Assembly (NCBI GenBank): GCA_031769625.1
Contig: JAUIMM010000088.1
Coordinates: 5,595,501-5,659,500 of the forward strand
DNA length: 64,000 bases
Reading direction: 5' to 3'
DNA from: Taudactylus pleione
Taxonomy: Eukaryota; Chordata; Amphibia; Anura; Myobatrachidae
The first letter of the stretch is position 1, and the number at the start of each line of letters is the position of its first letter. Positions 1-11,019 of this stretch are shown one piece after another. Under the pieces are notes generated by a model. The model was not told where the DNA came from and ran no database searches. It saw only the letters and a list, made by a program, of their open reading frames with translations. The translations under genes and the position numbers were made by a program.

Positions 1-1286
1 GTATGCCTCTTAGTGAAACCGGTGATACACAGATGCCTCTGAATGAGCTGGCATTTGTTAGATGCTGCTGCTCCTGCTGTTTGCACTGTTGGAGGCAATA
101 CACCTACCCAGTGGGCTGTCACAGTCATGTAATCTTTAGTTTGCCCTCTCCCACTTGTCCACATATCTGTGGTTAAGTGGACAGTGGGCACAACGGTATT
201 TCGGAGGACATTAGTAATGTTTTTTTAATGTCCTTGTACAGATTGGTTATTGCTATTCTAGAGAAATGGAATCTAGAAGGGACACAGTAGCGGGGACACA
301 GGACCTCCATTAACTGACTAAATCCCACTGCATTAATGGCGGATACTGGACGCACATCTAATACCAGCACAGCTTTTATGGAGTCAGTAATCCACTGTGC
401 AACTGGGTGTTTGCTGTCATACTTTTTTGCCAATGCAAAGGATTGTGTGACAGTCAATTGTTTGGTTGAACTTGAACTACTAAAAGTAGTCTTCTTCCTG
501 GTCCCCTTCTGGGATGAAGATCCACTCATAGCAACAGCAGCAGCAGCAGCTGGCATAACACTCAAGGATCCTTCTGAGGAACAATGGATAGGAGAGGAGT
601 CAGTCCTTATGATATTGGATGCAAGACTACTTCCAATCACGAATGAGGATGTTGATGAAGATGCAGGTGTTGGTGGTGGAGATTGCAGGAGCTTGGATCC
701 AGATAGAAAGGAGTAGCTTGGTGACACTGGACTGATTGTTGCTAGGTTTTTTTGTCCCCAAAGTTTCAATACCCTTTCCAATTTGATAAATACGCTGCAA
801 GTGAAGTAACAGGAAGGAGGTCCCAAGATGGTTAAGGTCCTTACCTCTACTCACTGTTACATGGCAATGGTTACAAATGGCTTGACAAAAGTTCTCCAGA
901 TTTGGGTGGATATGATTCCACGCATGAGATGTGGATTTTATGGTCCTTTGCCCAGGCATGTCAACAATGGGATTTTTCCCACCATTTGAAAAAACTGTTG
1001 CCTGATTTACAGTTTTTACACAAACATCCTCGGCATCAACATCCTCATCATCATTAACATCCTCATCATCCTTGTTGTTATCACCAACTACATAAATATC
1101 CTCTTCATCCTCCTCATGCAATTCCACAGAAGCATCCTCGATTTCTACGTCAGCATGTTGACTTGTGCTGCTCATCCCCAAATTTGCACAGGACACACAA
1201 ATGGTGGAAGGAGGATCCTCTTCAAGTACAGTATTAGAAAAGTCAGGCTCACACATGGCAGCCACAGACACCCTTGGACTCTCCTC
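1..1286 (-). pseudogene. BED-finger hAT transposase, copy 1, partial and broken
   Basis: This is the N-terminal half of a hAT-superfamily DNA-transposon transposase read on the minus strand; the catalytic and dimerisation parts lie beyond the left edge. From about 1250 down to 830 it encodes a Glu/Asp-rich stretch followed by a BED zinc finger (CNHC, then H and a Tyr where the second His is expected). Downstream are a Ser/Thr/Pro-rich linker and the segment leading to the first catalytic region (TTDMWT, complement near 150-175). The frame shifts once near 745 in an A/T homopolymer and again near 185, where an in-frame TAA follows PLCPLST. Copies at 20490-24235 and 31904-33243 are clear relatives. 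The similarity stops at about 1286, where a minisatellite begins. Substituted finger ligand plus two frame breaks make it a pseudogene. Confidence 0.85.
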
Positions 1287-1750
1287 TGGGCCTGCTAAAG
1301 GGGGCATACTACTGGAGGGCATACTACTGGGGGGGCATACTACTGGGAGGGCATACTACTGGGGGGCATACTACTTGGGGGGCATACTACTGGGGGCCTG
1401 CTTATGGGGGCATACTACTGGTGGCCTGCTAATGGGGGGCATACTACTGGGTGGCATACTACTGGGGGCCTGCTAATGGGGGGCATACTACGTGAGGGGG
1501 CCTGCTAATGGGAGGCATACTACTGGGGGGCATACTACAGGGGGGCATACTACTGGGGGGCATACTACTGGGGGGCCTGCTAATGGGGGGCATACTACTG
1601 GGGGGGCATACTACTGGGAGGCATACTACAGGGGGCCTGCTAATGGGGGGCATACTACTGGGGGGCCTGCTAATGGGGGTTATATTACTGGGGGGGCATA
1701 CTACTGGGAGGCATACTACTTCTGGGGGCACTGCATAGGGGGGCCCTACT
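1287..1750. repeat. G-rich 15-bp minisatellite, block A
   Basis: About thirty tandem units alternate between GGGGGGCATACTACT and GGGGGCCTGCTAATG types. Every unit carries a run of four to seven G on the plus strand. The open reading frames across it on both strands are products of the repeat period. It interrupts hAT copy 1, is followed by a second tandem block, and the pair is repeated at 2326-3200. Confidence 0.9.
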
Positions 1751-2060
1751 ACTAAGGGGACTGCATAGGGGGCACCACTACTGGGGGCATTGTGTAAGGG
1801 ATACCACTGCTGGGGGCATTGTGTAAGGGACACCACTGCTGGGGGCACTGTATAAGTTGCACTACTACTGTGGGCATTGTATAAGGGTCACTACTGTGGG
1901 CATTGTGTAAAAGGGTCACTACTGTGGGCATTGTGTAAAACAGGCACTACTGTGGGCATTCTGTAAAAGGGTCACTACTGTGGGCATTGTGTAAAAGAGG
2001 CACTACTGTGTGTCGTAACATAAATAAGATACACTACTTTATGATGTAATGTGAATCAGG
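1750..2060. repeat. 27-28 bp degenerate tandem repeat, block A
   Basis: Units of the form CACTACTGTGGGCATTGTGT followed by AAAAGGGT or a variant, becoming more regular toward 1880-2000. It ends in a segment (TGTGTCGTAACATAAATAAG then CACTACTTTATG) that recurs at the end of block B near 3155-3200, so blocks A and B look like duplicates of one composite. Confidence 0.85.
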
Positions 2061-2067
2061 GGCTCTA

Positions 2068-2325
2068 GTGAAAATCCGACATCACAGCTCCTCGAGTGTA
2101 GGGCAGACCGTTGTGATAGCGGTCTGCCCTACACAGAACAAACACATAGCTGCCAGTGGCAGCTGTGTGTTTGCTACAGCAGCCAATGGGAGTCACACAG
2201 ACTCTCATTGGCTGCTGCACGGAGGGAGTCGGCTGGAGCTCACTCAGGAGCTCCATCTTTCGGCTCCCTCCTCGTCACGTGACGGCGGCTGGAGCGGGGA
2301 TACAGGTAAGTTTTTTTTTTAATGT
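2068..2325. repeat. Hairpin-rich spacer between the two minisatellite blocks
   Basis: A GC-richer 250-bp stretch with four successive inverted repeats: GTAGGGCAGACCG with its complement (2098-2133), a CAGCTGCCA-type hairpin (about 2146-2172), CAGCAGCCAATG against CATTGGCTGCTG (about 2177-2217), and GGAGCTC repeats (about 2236-2255). A CACGTGACG palindrome lies near 2275. No coding potential is credible. Confidence 0.7.
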
Positions 2326-2900
2326 GTGTATGGGGGCCTGCTAATGGGGGGGCCTCCTATTGGGGGGCGGCCTGCTAATGGGGGGTCCTACTACTGGGAT
2401 GGCCTGCTACTGGGGGCCTGCTAATTGGGGCATACTACTGGGGGCATACTACTGGGGGGGCATACTACTGGGGGGGCATACTACTGGGGGGCATACTACT
2501 GGGGGGCATACTACTGGGGGGGCATACTACTGGGGGCCTGCTAATTGGGGGCATACTACTGGGGGGGCATACTACTGGGGGGGCATACTACTGGGGGGCA
2601 TACTACTTGGGGGGCATACTACTGGGGGCCTGCTTATGGGGGCCTGCTAAGGGGGGGCATACTACTGGGGGGGCATACTACTGGGGGCCTGCTAATGGGG
2701 GGCATACTACTGGGGGGGGCATACTACTGGGGGGCCTGCTAATGGGGGGCATACTACTTGGGGGCATACTACTGGGGGCCTGCTTATGGGGGCATACTAC
2801 TGGGGGCCTGCTAATGGGGGGCAAACTACTGGGGGGGCATACTACTGGGGGGGCCTGCTAATGGGGTGCATACTACTGGGGGGGCATACTACTACTGGGT
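2326..2900. repeat. G-rich 15-bp minisatellite, block B
   Basis: Second array of the same GGGGGGCATACTACT / GGGGGCCTGCTAATG units as at 1287-1750, roughly 38 units. Frames across it (for example 2360-2861 plus) encode only repeated WG/GG/HTTGG patterns and are not genes. Confidence 0.9.
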
Positions 2901-3205
2901 GCACTGCATAGGGGGCCCTACTACTAAGGGGACTGCATAGGGGGTACCACTACTGGGGGCATTGTGTAAGGGACACCACTGCTGGGGGCATTGTGTAAGG
3001 GACACTATTGCTGTGGGATTGTATAAGTGGCACTACTACTGTGGGCATTGTATAAGGGGCATTACTATTGTGGGCTTTGTGTATAAGGGTCACTACTGTG
3101 GGCATTGTGTAAAAGGGTCACTACTGTGGGCATTGTGTAAAAGGGGCACTACTGTGTGTCGTAACATAAATAAGAGACACTACTTTATGGTGTAATGTGA
3201 ATCAG
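2900..3205. repeat. 27-28 bp degenerate tandem repeat, block B
   Basis: Same succession as at 1750-2060: GGGGACTGCATAGGG, then CACTGCTGGGGGCATTGTGT units, then CACTACTGTGGGCATTGTGT units, closing with TGTGTCGTAACATAAATAAG. Confidence 0.85.
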
Positions 3206-3686
3206 GGGCACTATGTGCGGTGTAATGTGAATAAGATTGTGCACTGTGACTCCTAGGGCCGTAGCCCACTTTGTAAACAAGTACTGTGATTCTGCTTTTT
3301 ATTTCTGCCACTGCTGTGTGGCAATTTGTCATAGATGTGCTTTATACTTTGGTGTCTGTGTCGTTGTGCCGCTGCTTTGTCGCTTAGTAACCAATCAGGT
3401 CACTGCAATCTTTGGCCAATAATGTTGAAAACAATATTATAAGCTGTGAGGTGTTCTAAATTGACTGGATATTAATGTTATTGAGGTTAATAATACTCTA
3501 GGGAAAAAAAAGACCAATTTATGTGATTTTAGCTTTTTTTTGTAAATTTTTGTAAAAAAATCCAAATCCAAGTCCAAATCCAAAGCCAGTCACTGCCGTT
3601 TGGCAAATCCAAATCCAAATCCAAAGCCGGACTATGAATTAGAACCAAATCCAAATCCGGCAAAAATGGTCCGGTGCACATCCCTA
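3206..3686 (+). mobile_element. 3' terminal region of a BED-hAT family element
   Basis: Similar to the 3' non-coding end of the complete element at 29547-33870: the GTCGCTTAG segment, the GAGGTTAATAATA block near 3483, AAATCCAAATCC repeats and the terminal CCGGTGCACATCCCTA ending at 3686. Orientation is plus, opposite to copy 1, so this end of another family member sits inside the leader region of copy 1. No matching 5' end is visible upstream. Confidence 0.7.
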
Positions 3687-4509
3687 ATTTTTACACACGG
3701 CAGGCTAAGACGCACACACAAAAAGTTGGTTTTATTTTTTTTCACACTGGGGGGGAGGGGAGAAGCACCCTTGAACGAGGCAGCAGCCCCTTGATAAATG
3801 AGACACAGGCAGCACACCTGCGCACCTACGTTGCTGATAATAATAAGTGTGCCTAACGCACACACAGAAATAAATAAACATATTTTTTTTTTTTTCACAC
3901 TGGGGGTGAAGAGCACCCCTGATGGATAGAGTACCCCCTGGACAACACAACAGAACAGCCAGCCAGCCCCTATGGACAACAACAGCCAGCCAGCCCCTAT
4001 GGACAGGACAACAGCCAGCCAGCCCCTATATGGACAACAGCCAGCCAGACCCTATGGACAACAGCCAGCCATGCCCTATGGACTACAGCCAGCCAGCCCC
4101 TATGGACAGGACAACAGCCAGCCAGCCCCTATAGGATTATATTATGGACAACAGCCAGCCCCAATGAACAGGACAACCTCACAACCGCCAGCCAGCCCCT
4201 ATATGGACAACAGCCAGCCCCTATGGACATTAAGCAGCCAGCCCCTGAGTGACTGACAATGACAACACAACTGTAGCCAGCCCCTATGCACACCAGCACA
4301 GCTCCCAGCTCCCGGAATGAAAAAAGGCAGTGATCGCGGGACGTTTTATACAATCCAAAACCCGCGAGAATCTGACAGCGGGTTTATGTCGTTTTGCCTC
4401 GTTTTGAGATCTGAGTCATGCTGGAAAACCCGAGCCAGCTTGGATCTGACTTGGATCCCCTAAGTTCGGGTGGGTTCGGATCTCTGAGATCCAAACCCGC
4501 TCATCTCTA
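3687..4509 (-). mobile_element. 5' leader and terminus of hAT copy 1
   Basis: The right edge (4509) reads, on the minus strand, TAGAGATGAGCGGGTTTGGA, matching the 5' tips at 19594 and 29547. Inside, an array of about 24-28 bp units based on CAGCCAGCCCCTATGGACA (about 3950-4240) corresponds to the CCATAGGGGCTGGCTGGCTG leader array of copies 2 and 3. The frames across the array are repeat artefacts. Confidence 0.75.
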
Positions 4510-5559
4510 ATTTTGGCCCTACTTTCATTTGTTAAATTTTGGGACATGAAAATGGTATATTTACCTCACTCTTGGGTCTATTAATTATCACTTAATTTCT
4601 ACAAAAGCAGATGAAAATTAATATTTTTGTAGAAATTAAGTTTTGAGGCTATTCACCAAAAATGTAATGCAGGAGATATCAGAGATATCTCCTGCTTACC
4701 TTTCTCTCCCGATCTGGCCCACTGTACCCATACACTAGTATGGGGACCTAAATTCATCAAGCTCCTAAAATAAATTTTCGGAGCTTGACTGTGGGATCAT
4801 TCGCCATCTTTAGATGGCGTTTTCTCCCACACTTGGCGCACACCCTGCTCCTTTCCTATGGATCCCTCCACCCCTGTCCGGCTCCTTCCGCTGAACAATG
4901 GGGCTTTGTGCACCTGCGTGAACTCTAGTCAGAATTGGCAGTTCAAAAGGAGCAATGAATATGTACGGGGAGGCAACTGATTTTCGGATTAGCTGTCTCC
5001 AAGTTGGAGCAATGATAAATGTAAGAATGTTAATTATTGGGTCCCCTCGGACCCCGATAACTAGCATAATGAATAGACCCCTCTATCTCCTCATCCTGTC
5101 AGAAAGACAGCAATATGGCTATTGCACAAACCAATGGCAGACCAGCCACCATTGCAAAGTTACAAGGTCTAGAGATCCCCCACTGTCTGTACGCACAATG
5201 AGCCCAAATAGGGCTTCAATGCAAATATGGGGCTGTATATGGATAAACGTGAATCACAGCCATCCCCTGAAACTTTGTTTCAGGCCCTAAATCTACAGTG
5301 CAGTGGAATTATGCTCCCTCCCCTATGCTGCTGTTTGATGAATACTGTTGGTATAGCTAGTAATGTATCCACTATGTGCAGCAAACATTGCACTGCATGA
5401 CCCGATGACAATGCTCTCTTAAATTGCTCCTACTTACAAGGCAGTTGTGGTTGTACAATGCAGATCCCCAGTTTCTGGTCCTGTAGCTTTACAGTTTAGA
5501 CCCCCAGGTTTCTGGTGACCTTACATTGTTGATCCCAGTTCTCTGGCCTTACATCTAGG
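4510..5559. repeat. Non-coding stretch beginning with a chain of hairpins
   Basis: Between 4591 and 4819 five hairpins follow one another: 4591-4640 (CTTAATTTCTACAAAA arms), 4669-4695 (GCAGGAGATATC arms), 4726-4747 (CCATACTAGTATGG-like), 4757-4787 (CAAGCTCC arms) and 4802-4819 (CGCCATCT arms). From 4840 to 5559 nothing recognisable was found; short frames at 4810-5290 have no domain or repeat support. Confidence 0.6.
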
Positions 5560-6364
5560 CAGGGGTGTATCTAGGGGTCAGAGCGCCCCTGGCAAAGTAA
5601 TGGACAGGTGCCCTCCCCCATATTTTCTGAAAAATTACACTTAGTACTTATTTGATAAAAAAAATGATAGAGATACTGTAATAATAATAAAAACTAAAAA
5701 GTAACCTTTTCATGTTTCTCCCAGTTGGATTCCCCAGGGACCTTTCTTCCAATTCAGTCAGCACCCCCTTATGTCTACAAATCCAGCCTCTCCCCCACTT
5801 CTGTCTGACCAGCTAGTCCCCTTTCTGTCTCCACAGTTCCAGAGCACAGAGGATCCAAGATGGGACCAACAAGTAGAAATGGAGCAGAGTGGAGTTCACT
5901 GCACAAAAAGCCGGGCACCAGACCACACCGGAGGGTGCCAGGAGCATTACTGAGGCCTGCCTCCCCCCTACCCTTTCTGTCTGACCAGCCAGTCCCTTTT
6001 CTGTCTCCCAAACTCCAGCCCCCGGTCCCGCGCAGACTAGAGACACTTACATCATTTCAATCTTCTGAGTGCAGCTGTGGCTGCCGGCTCCTCAGTGCAG
6101 TGATGAGGGCACGAGAAGTCATGACGTCACGCGCGCCTTGTCTCAAAGAAAGAAAAAACAACTTTATTCATTAAACCAGGCAGCCACAGGCAAGTGCAAG
6201 TGCCAGCGGCTGTCTGGCCCTGGACATCTGCACTGTATAGGACTGAGGGGCGTGCCCGGGACTCCAGTCCTGGCAGTCCCGTCCTGACACCGCCGGACAG
6301 CACTCCACCCTCGACCGGCGCCCCTGACGAGTGCCTTCCTGGCCAAGGGGTAGATACGGCCCTG
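5560..6364. mobile_element. Non-autonomous hAT-like element with CAGGG ends
   Basis: The left end CAGGGGTGTATCTAGG and right end AGATACGGCCCTG are imperfect inverted repeats. Flanks are CATCTAGG (5552-5559) and CATCTAAA (6365-6372), an eroded 8-bp target duplication (6 of 8). Short duplicated pieces inside (CTGTCTGACCAG at about 5803 and 5978) suggest internal rearrangement. No transposase. Confidence 0.55.
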
Positions 6365-6701
6365 CATCTAAATTATTATTTTTTGGGGGGGTGGGGGTGG
6401 AATTCAGTTACTAACTATATAAAACTAACTTACTGTAACAAAAACCATTCACTGGCTCCCCTGTGGTTTCGATGGCTATAACGATCCTGTAACACTCTTT
6501 TCTGTACTTTAACCACAAAAAAAATCTGGATTAAGTTGCTACAGTATTTAAATAGAGGCACTTGCAGCTCAGTCACCGGTGTAACTAAAATCCTAATGGC
6601 CTACAGTATCTTGCTTTTATTAAAAGCACCAGAAGGAGACCAGTGCAAACACAGGGGGAACATAGAAACTCACAGATATAAGGCGTTGGTCAGAATCAAA
6701 C

Positions 6702-6780
6702 TCAAGATCCCAGTGCTGTGTGACCAAATTCAAGATCCCAGTGCTGTGTGACCAAATTCAAGATCCCAGTGCTGTGTGAC
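6702..6780. repeat. 28-bp direct repeat, three units
   Basis: Three near-identical units built on AAGATCCCAGTGCTGTGTGA. The flanks 6365-6700 and 6781-6890 show nothing recognisable. Confidence 0.85.
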
Positions 6781-6889
6781 AGGGTTACTCAAAATAAAAC
6801 AAAAAATAAAATGGTATTATGTGCTGTATATGGTAACTAATGTAGAGATACAGAGGGTGATACAGGCTCGGATGGAGTTGCTATTGCAG

Positions 6890-7300
6890 CTGCTAATATG
6901 GTAGGAGCTGCAATAGCACTAATATGGTAATACAGCAGGAGGTGTCTTGCCTCCTGCATGCATTATTGATCCCAGCTGCAGCTGTGGATGCAGCATCGGA
7001 TCATCTGCGTGATCTTCTGCAGCTGAGTGACCACTGGGTCACTGAAGCCGGTGATCTCATTTGCTCAAAAGAGGCCAGGAAATCTGTGTCAGATGACGGA
7101 GATCCTGGCCTCTTCCCCCTCCCCCAATGGCGGCGACACGCTTCCATTTTGGGGGATGGAGGATGTTGTCGTCCCCTCCCCGTCCAGAAGCGCCAGCAAA
7201 ATGTCAATCACTGACAGCCTGCTTCCACTCTGCGTGCGGGATCGCAGACCCATACTGCACATGCACAGTACGGGTACTTGGCCAGTGCAGAGCGGCTACA
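6890..7300. mobile_element. Hairpin-chain repeat, second family, copy 1
   Basis: Related to 10570-10985. Successive hairpins include GCAGGAGG...CCTCCTGC (6931-6958), GTGACCACTGGGTCAC (7027-7042) and AAGAGGCCAGGA...TCCTGGCCTCTT (7069-7112). The shared tail contains a CCAATGGCGG block and an ACTGCACATGCACAGTACGG block. No credible coding content; termini not defined. Confidence 0.55.
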
Positions 7301-8560
7301 ATCAGAAGTGTATGCTAAGGGTTTGGGTTTATATTCACAATTTCCCCAGAGGGGGACCCCCTGGGGCGCAAACGTCAGTCGAAGAATGCGCAGAAAAACC
7401 CCGGAAGTCCTTATATCGCAAAGGACAGCTCTTACTGGGAGAGTTGCCCTGTGTGTTTTTTTTTCAAGCCTCTGGCGTTAATAAATGACATTATACTTGC
7501 TGTGAGTGGCGAGATACATCACATTCACAATGCGATGCGTCATGCATCCCTCCCACAGAGACAATGAAATCATATCCTCTTCTATCATCATGGTGACTCT
7601 GGAATAGACTTGTTGGAGATCTCAAACAGATGACTTTTATAGTAAAATAAAAAACATATAAAACTATATTCATTATTACAAACTTCTGTCTGTTTGAGTG
7701 TGTGAAAAATGCCTGCATTGTGTACTGCTAGCCACACTACAAGACCGAGCAGTGGAATAAGTAACCAAGGAGGAATACAAGGACCAGAAATCACAGGGGA
7801 CAGAGGAGTGGGTCAGGACAGACTCTTCTTCCAGCAAATATAAAGGCAACACTTTGTGAGGATAAAGAGGAGCTGTTGTATTATTCATACAGTTGGGATG
7901 GGTGTCTGACAGTGCAGAGCGCTCGGGGAGCTGTGGGCTTTGCTGTCTCACTCTCTCTCTCTTTATCTCCCTTCACAGCTTGTAATTCAAACCAAATATC
8001 AGAGGAGTCTCGGAGATTAATTTGTGAAGATTTGCATGGCAGGAGGGAGAAGAGGAGGGTGAATGTATACGTATATGAGTCTATATACCGCTGTGATTGG
8101 GTCTGTTACTGCTTTATGTGATATACTGCTCAAGGAACGAACCTGACTGCATGTGTCTCAGCAAATATGTGTGTGCTGGCATGTGCAGGCATTAATATAA
8201 TGGTATACGTATCTCCTCCTTGTGGATAGTCATGTGTTAAGACAGGAACTAATACTCCTTGCCACTCAGTGTCTCCATCCAATAAATGCTATTACAAATG
8301 GGCTAAACAGTAGCAATTAATTCTAATCTATTCTACAAACTCTTCTGTGATTTTAGCATATGCCTGAAAATAAACCCTTTGGTTGTACACACCATACATC
8401 TACATACAAGGGCCCCAAGATAGGGTCCGGTCTGCTGAGGTGGCGGAAATGATCCCAAGATAGTGTGAAGAGACCCCAATCAGCAGGAAATGCGGCAGGT
8501 AAATACTAGTGTCCCAGTATTCATAAAGGGACATGGCATCATTTGCATACACTCAGTCAC
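7300..8560. other. Stretch without recognised features
   Basis: No domain, inverted termini or tandem array was recognised. Short frames such as 7491-7951 minus have no supporting motif. A CT-rich run lies at about 7950-7965. Confidence 0.5.
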
Positions 8561-8770
8561 TCTCTTTAGTAACAGGGTCTGATAGATCTCTCGTGGCCAT
8601 GCTGCCAACACTGCAAGATAGCTATTGGATAATGCTGGGAGGTTTGATGTAGTTTCGACCCATGGACTGGGAACTGAAAGATAGGCAGATGGCCAGTACT
8701 TGGACCCAAGTCAGAGGTGCGGAATCTAACACGCCGGTGGTGTTCAACAGTCATCTCCACAAGGGGATTT
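8560..8770. repeat. Dispersed repeat, also at 35500-35590
   Basis: The segment AGGTGCGGAATCTAAC followed by a GGTGTTCA motif (about 8715-8748) recurs as AGGTGCAGAATCTAAC then GGTGTTCA near 35528-35560. In both places a minisatellite array lies downstream (8872-9120; 36860-37300). These may be long terminal repeats or internal parts of one retroelement family; no coding part was found to decide. Confidence 0.45.
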
Positions 8771-8871
8771 GGGCGTGGTTATGCCCGACATGCAGATTGT
8801 GGCCCTCTGTTTGGGTTTCCCTATATTTGGTTGTGGTTGAGAACACTCTGGATAGCTGTGAGTGTGTGTGA

Positions 8872-9120
8872 GCCGAAATGGAACCGGGCTGGATGCACCA
8901 AAATGGGACCAGACTCTATACACAAGAATGGGACCGGACTGGATGCTCGGGAATGGGACCAGACTGGATGCACCTGAATGGAACCGAACTGGATGCACTG
9001 GAATGAGACTGGACTGGATGCGCCAGGATAGAACCGGGCAGGATGCACCAGAATGGAACCGTACAGGATTACCGGAATGGAACCGGACAGGATTACCAGG
9101 ATGGAACCGGATAGCAACTG
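8872..9120. repeat. 25-27 bp minisatellite, about ten units
   Basis: Tandem units of the form GGAATGGAACCGGACTGGAT followed by GCACCA, with substitutions and shortened units at the right end. Frames on both strands read through it (for example Gly-Met-Glu-Pro repeats), which is an effect of the period. Confidence 0.9.
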
Positions 9121-9512
9121 GACCCAGCGATGCAGCAAGATGGGAATCTGTACTGAGCAGCAGAGATTTCTGCAGGAGCTCAGACGGTATCTGTCAGCTA
9201 GGCTGAAGACAACATTGCACTGGCAACTTGCACAGTGCTGGTAACTTCCTTAAATACCCTGGGCTAGCCAGGGATTGGCTAATGGAGTCAGGTGACGGCA
9301 GACTGGGATTCAATTGGCTGTGAGTCAGTCACCTGATTGAAAGCAACATGGCTGCACCCAGCAGCAGGAGCCGGCGGGAAAGGATCCACGTGAGATGCCG
9401 GGGACACTGTAGTATGGCTGCCTGTGGAGTGAAGCAGGACGCAACCAGTAGTGGGAAACAGTGCTCAGGCCTACTACTCAGGCTGGTGACAGTCAGTGAT
9501 TCGGAACAGCGG
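9121..9512. other. Unassigned non-coding stretch
   Basis: Moderately GC-rich sequence following the minisatellite, with TTAAATACCC near 9250. It could be part of the same retroelement-like repeat as 8560-9120, but no terminus or domain supports this. Confidence 0.3.
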
Positions 9513-9783
9513 AAGGTGCCTACACATGTAACGATTTTTTTAACGATTTGTCATTAACGACGTCGTTATCGTTCAAAAAATCGTTCAGTTTCTGAGTTAT
9601 AACGAGGAATGATTTGCAGTTTGTAGTTATCATTCATCGTCCATTTCAGACTGTCCAACATAACGATTTTCATTAAGGGAAGGAATATTTTCGTTCATTA
9701 CACTACAAAAATCGTTTGCTTTTTCAAGGGAAAATCTGACAGAAAATCGTTGGTTACAAAATCGTTACGTGTGTATGCATCTT
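9513..9783. mobile_element. hAT-like MITE with ACACGTAACGATT ends
   Basis: Left end AAGGTGCCTACACATGTAAC pairs with the complement of the right end (TTACGTGTGTATGCATCTT). The interior is filled with AACGATT / AATCGTT motifs in both orientations. Flanks AACAGCGG and AACAGGCA share their first five bases, a possible eroded target duplication. Confidence 0.65.
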
Positions 9784-10569
9784 AACAGGCAAGTGACAGC
9801 GGGTAAGGAAATACGGAGTCAATTTGATGTGGTTAGTCTAACAGTGCTGGCCAAGTGATGAGTTTTACTTTCCAAATTAAAGTTTTGGCTCTTTGGTAGG
9901 ATTTATAAAGATATATATTTCCTATGAAAGTGAGTACTGGCTCATTGGAATGTTGCTAATAGATTGTGCTACATATTTAGGGGTCAATTTAGTGAAGACT
10001 GATAAGTGGATCTTTTGCCACAGACAAATATAGCGCACAATTTTTCACCCAAACTATCCTTCATTTCAAAGAAGTGCATGCTCTCTGGACATTGAGATTC
10101 AGATCCATTTGATCTAGACAACATAACGATCTGTGGCCTCCTCGCTCCAATTGATTGATACCACTCTATTTGCTTACCCTATACACACTGATCACTTTTC
10201 AGAAGTCACACTGTGATCGCAGCTGCGAAATTATGCTAATGTCAGCAAAGATCACCCGAACATTAAGAAGCCCACTGCTGCCTTTTACCTGCTTGCAACG
10301 ATGCATACCTGCGTAAATATTGGTAACAGTGAAGCACATCGGCGGCCATCTTACCCTTGGGTGCTCTTCTGACACGCAGAGCTGCGTATGCAATAGCAGT
10401 GATTAATTTATGCAAGCCCATGTAACGGAGTTTAAAAGGACAGCCACACCTGCGTTTTTCTGACCACTCCCCTGTCAACTCCCCAAAACGCTCACTTCCT
10501 GTCTCTCTGCGATGGGTCTCCGTGGCCTGCGTGTTCGCAGTGTGATTGCATGCAAGCATCTTTGCAATT
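9784..10569. other. Stretch without recognised features
   Basis: No protein domain or clear element ends. The part from about 10190 (GTGATCGCAGCTGCGAAATT) resembles interiors of the Harbinger-type MITEs elsewhere in the window but lacks recognisable termini. Confidence 0.4.
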
Positions 10570-10985
10570 CCGTCCTTGCAATTATGGTAATGCAGCAGGA
10601 GGCATCATGCTTCCAGTATGAATTACTTATCCAAGTAATCTTGGATAATCTGTGACAACATCGGCTGGCTAAGTGACCCATGGGGTCACGCAAGCCAGCC
10701 GCTGCAGGTACAACAAAGAGGCCAGGAAATCTCCATCAGTCGACGGAGATACTGGCCTCTTCCCTCCCGCCAATGGCGGTGACACTCCTTTATTTTGGGA
10801 GATGGAGGCCGTCACCTCCCCTCCCGCCCACAAATAGAAGCAGACTGTCAACCAGAAAGCCTGCTGGCGGACTGCGTGCGATCATGCGGCACCCTTACTG
10901 CAAATGCGCAGTACGGGTCTGGCGCCTGTGCAGTTTTCCAACCATCGGGAAGCTGCGTTCAGCAGTGCACTGCTGAATAAGGCCC
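10570..10985. mobile_element. Hairpin-chain repeat, second family, copy 2
   Basis: Diverged relative of 6890-7300: TAATGCAGCAGGAGG start, GTGACCCATGGGGTCAC hairpin (10674-10690), the GAGGCCAGGAAATCT...CTGGCCTC hairpin (10720-10760), the CCAATGGCGGTGACAC block and the GCGCAGTACGGGT block. No gene. Confidence 0.55.
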
Positions 10986-11019
10986 ACTATACACAGATCT
11001 CACCAATATTACTTTTAAC

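Noticed and set aside
1165..1848. Open frames of 76-129 codons on both strands
   Set aside because: They translate the 15-bp minisatellite; the period is a multiple of three, so frames stay open by construction.
2360..2861. Plus-strand frames rich in Trp, Gly, Tyr and Thr
   Set aside because: Same minisatellite artefact as block A; no start context, domain or conservation beyond the repeat.
8872..9120. CRISPR-like array
   Set aside because: Units are contiguous and diverged without unique spacers, and the context is clearly eukaryotic; the same holds for the other tandem arrays.
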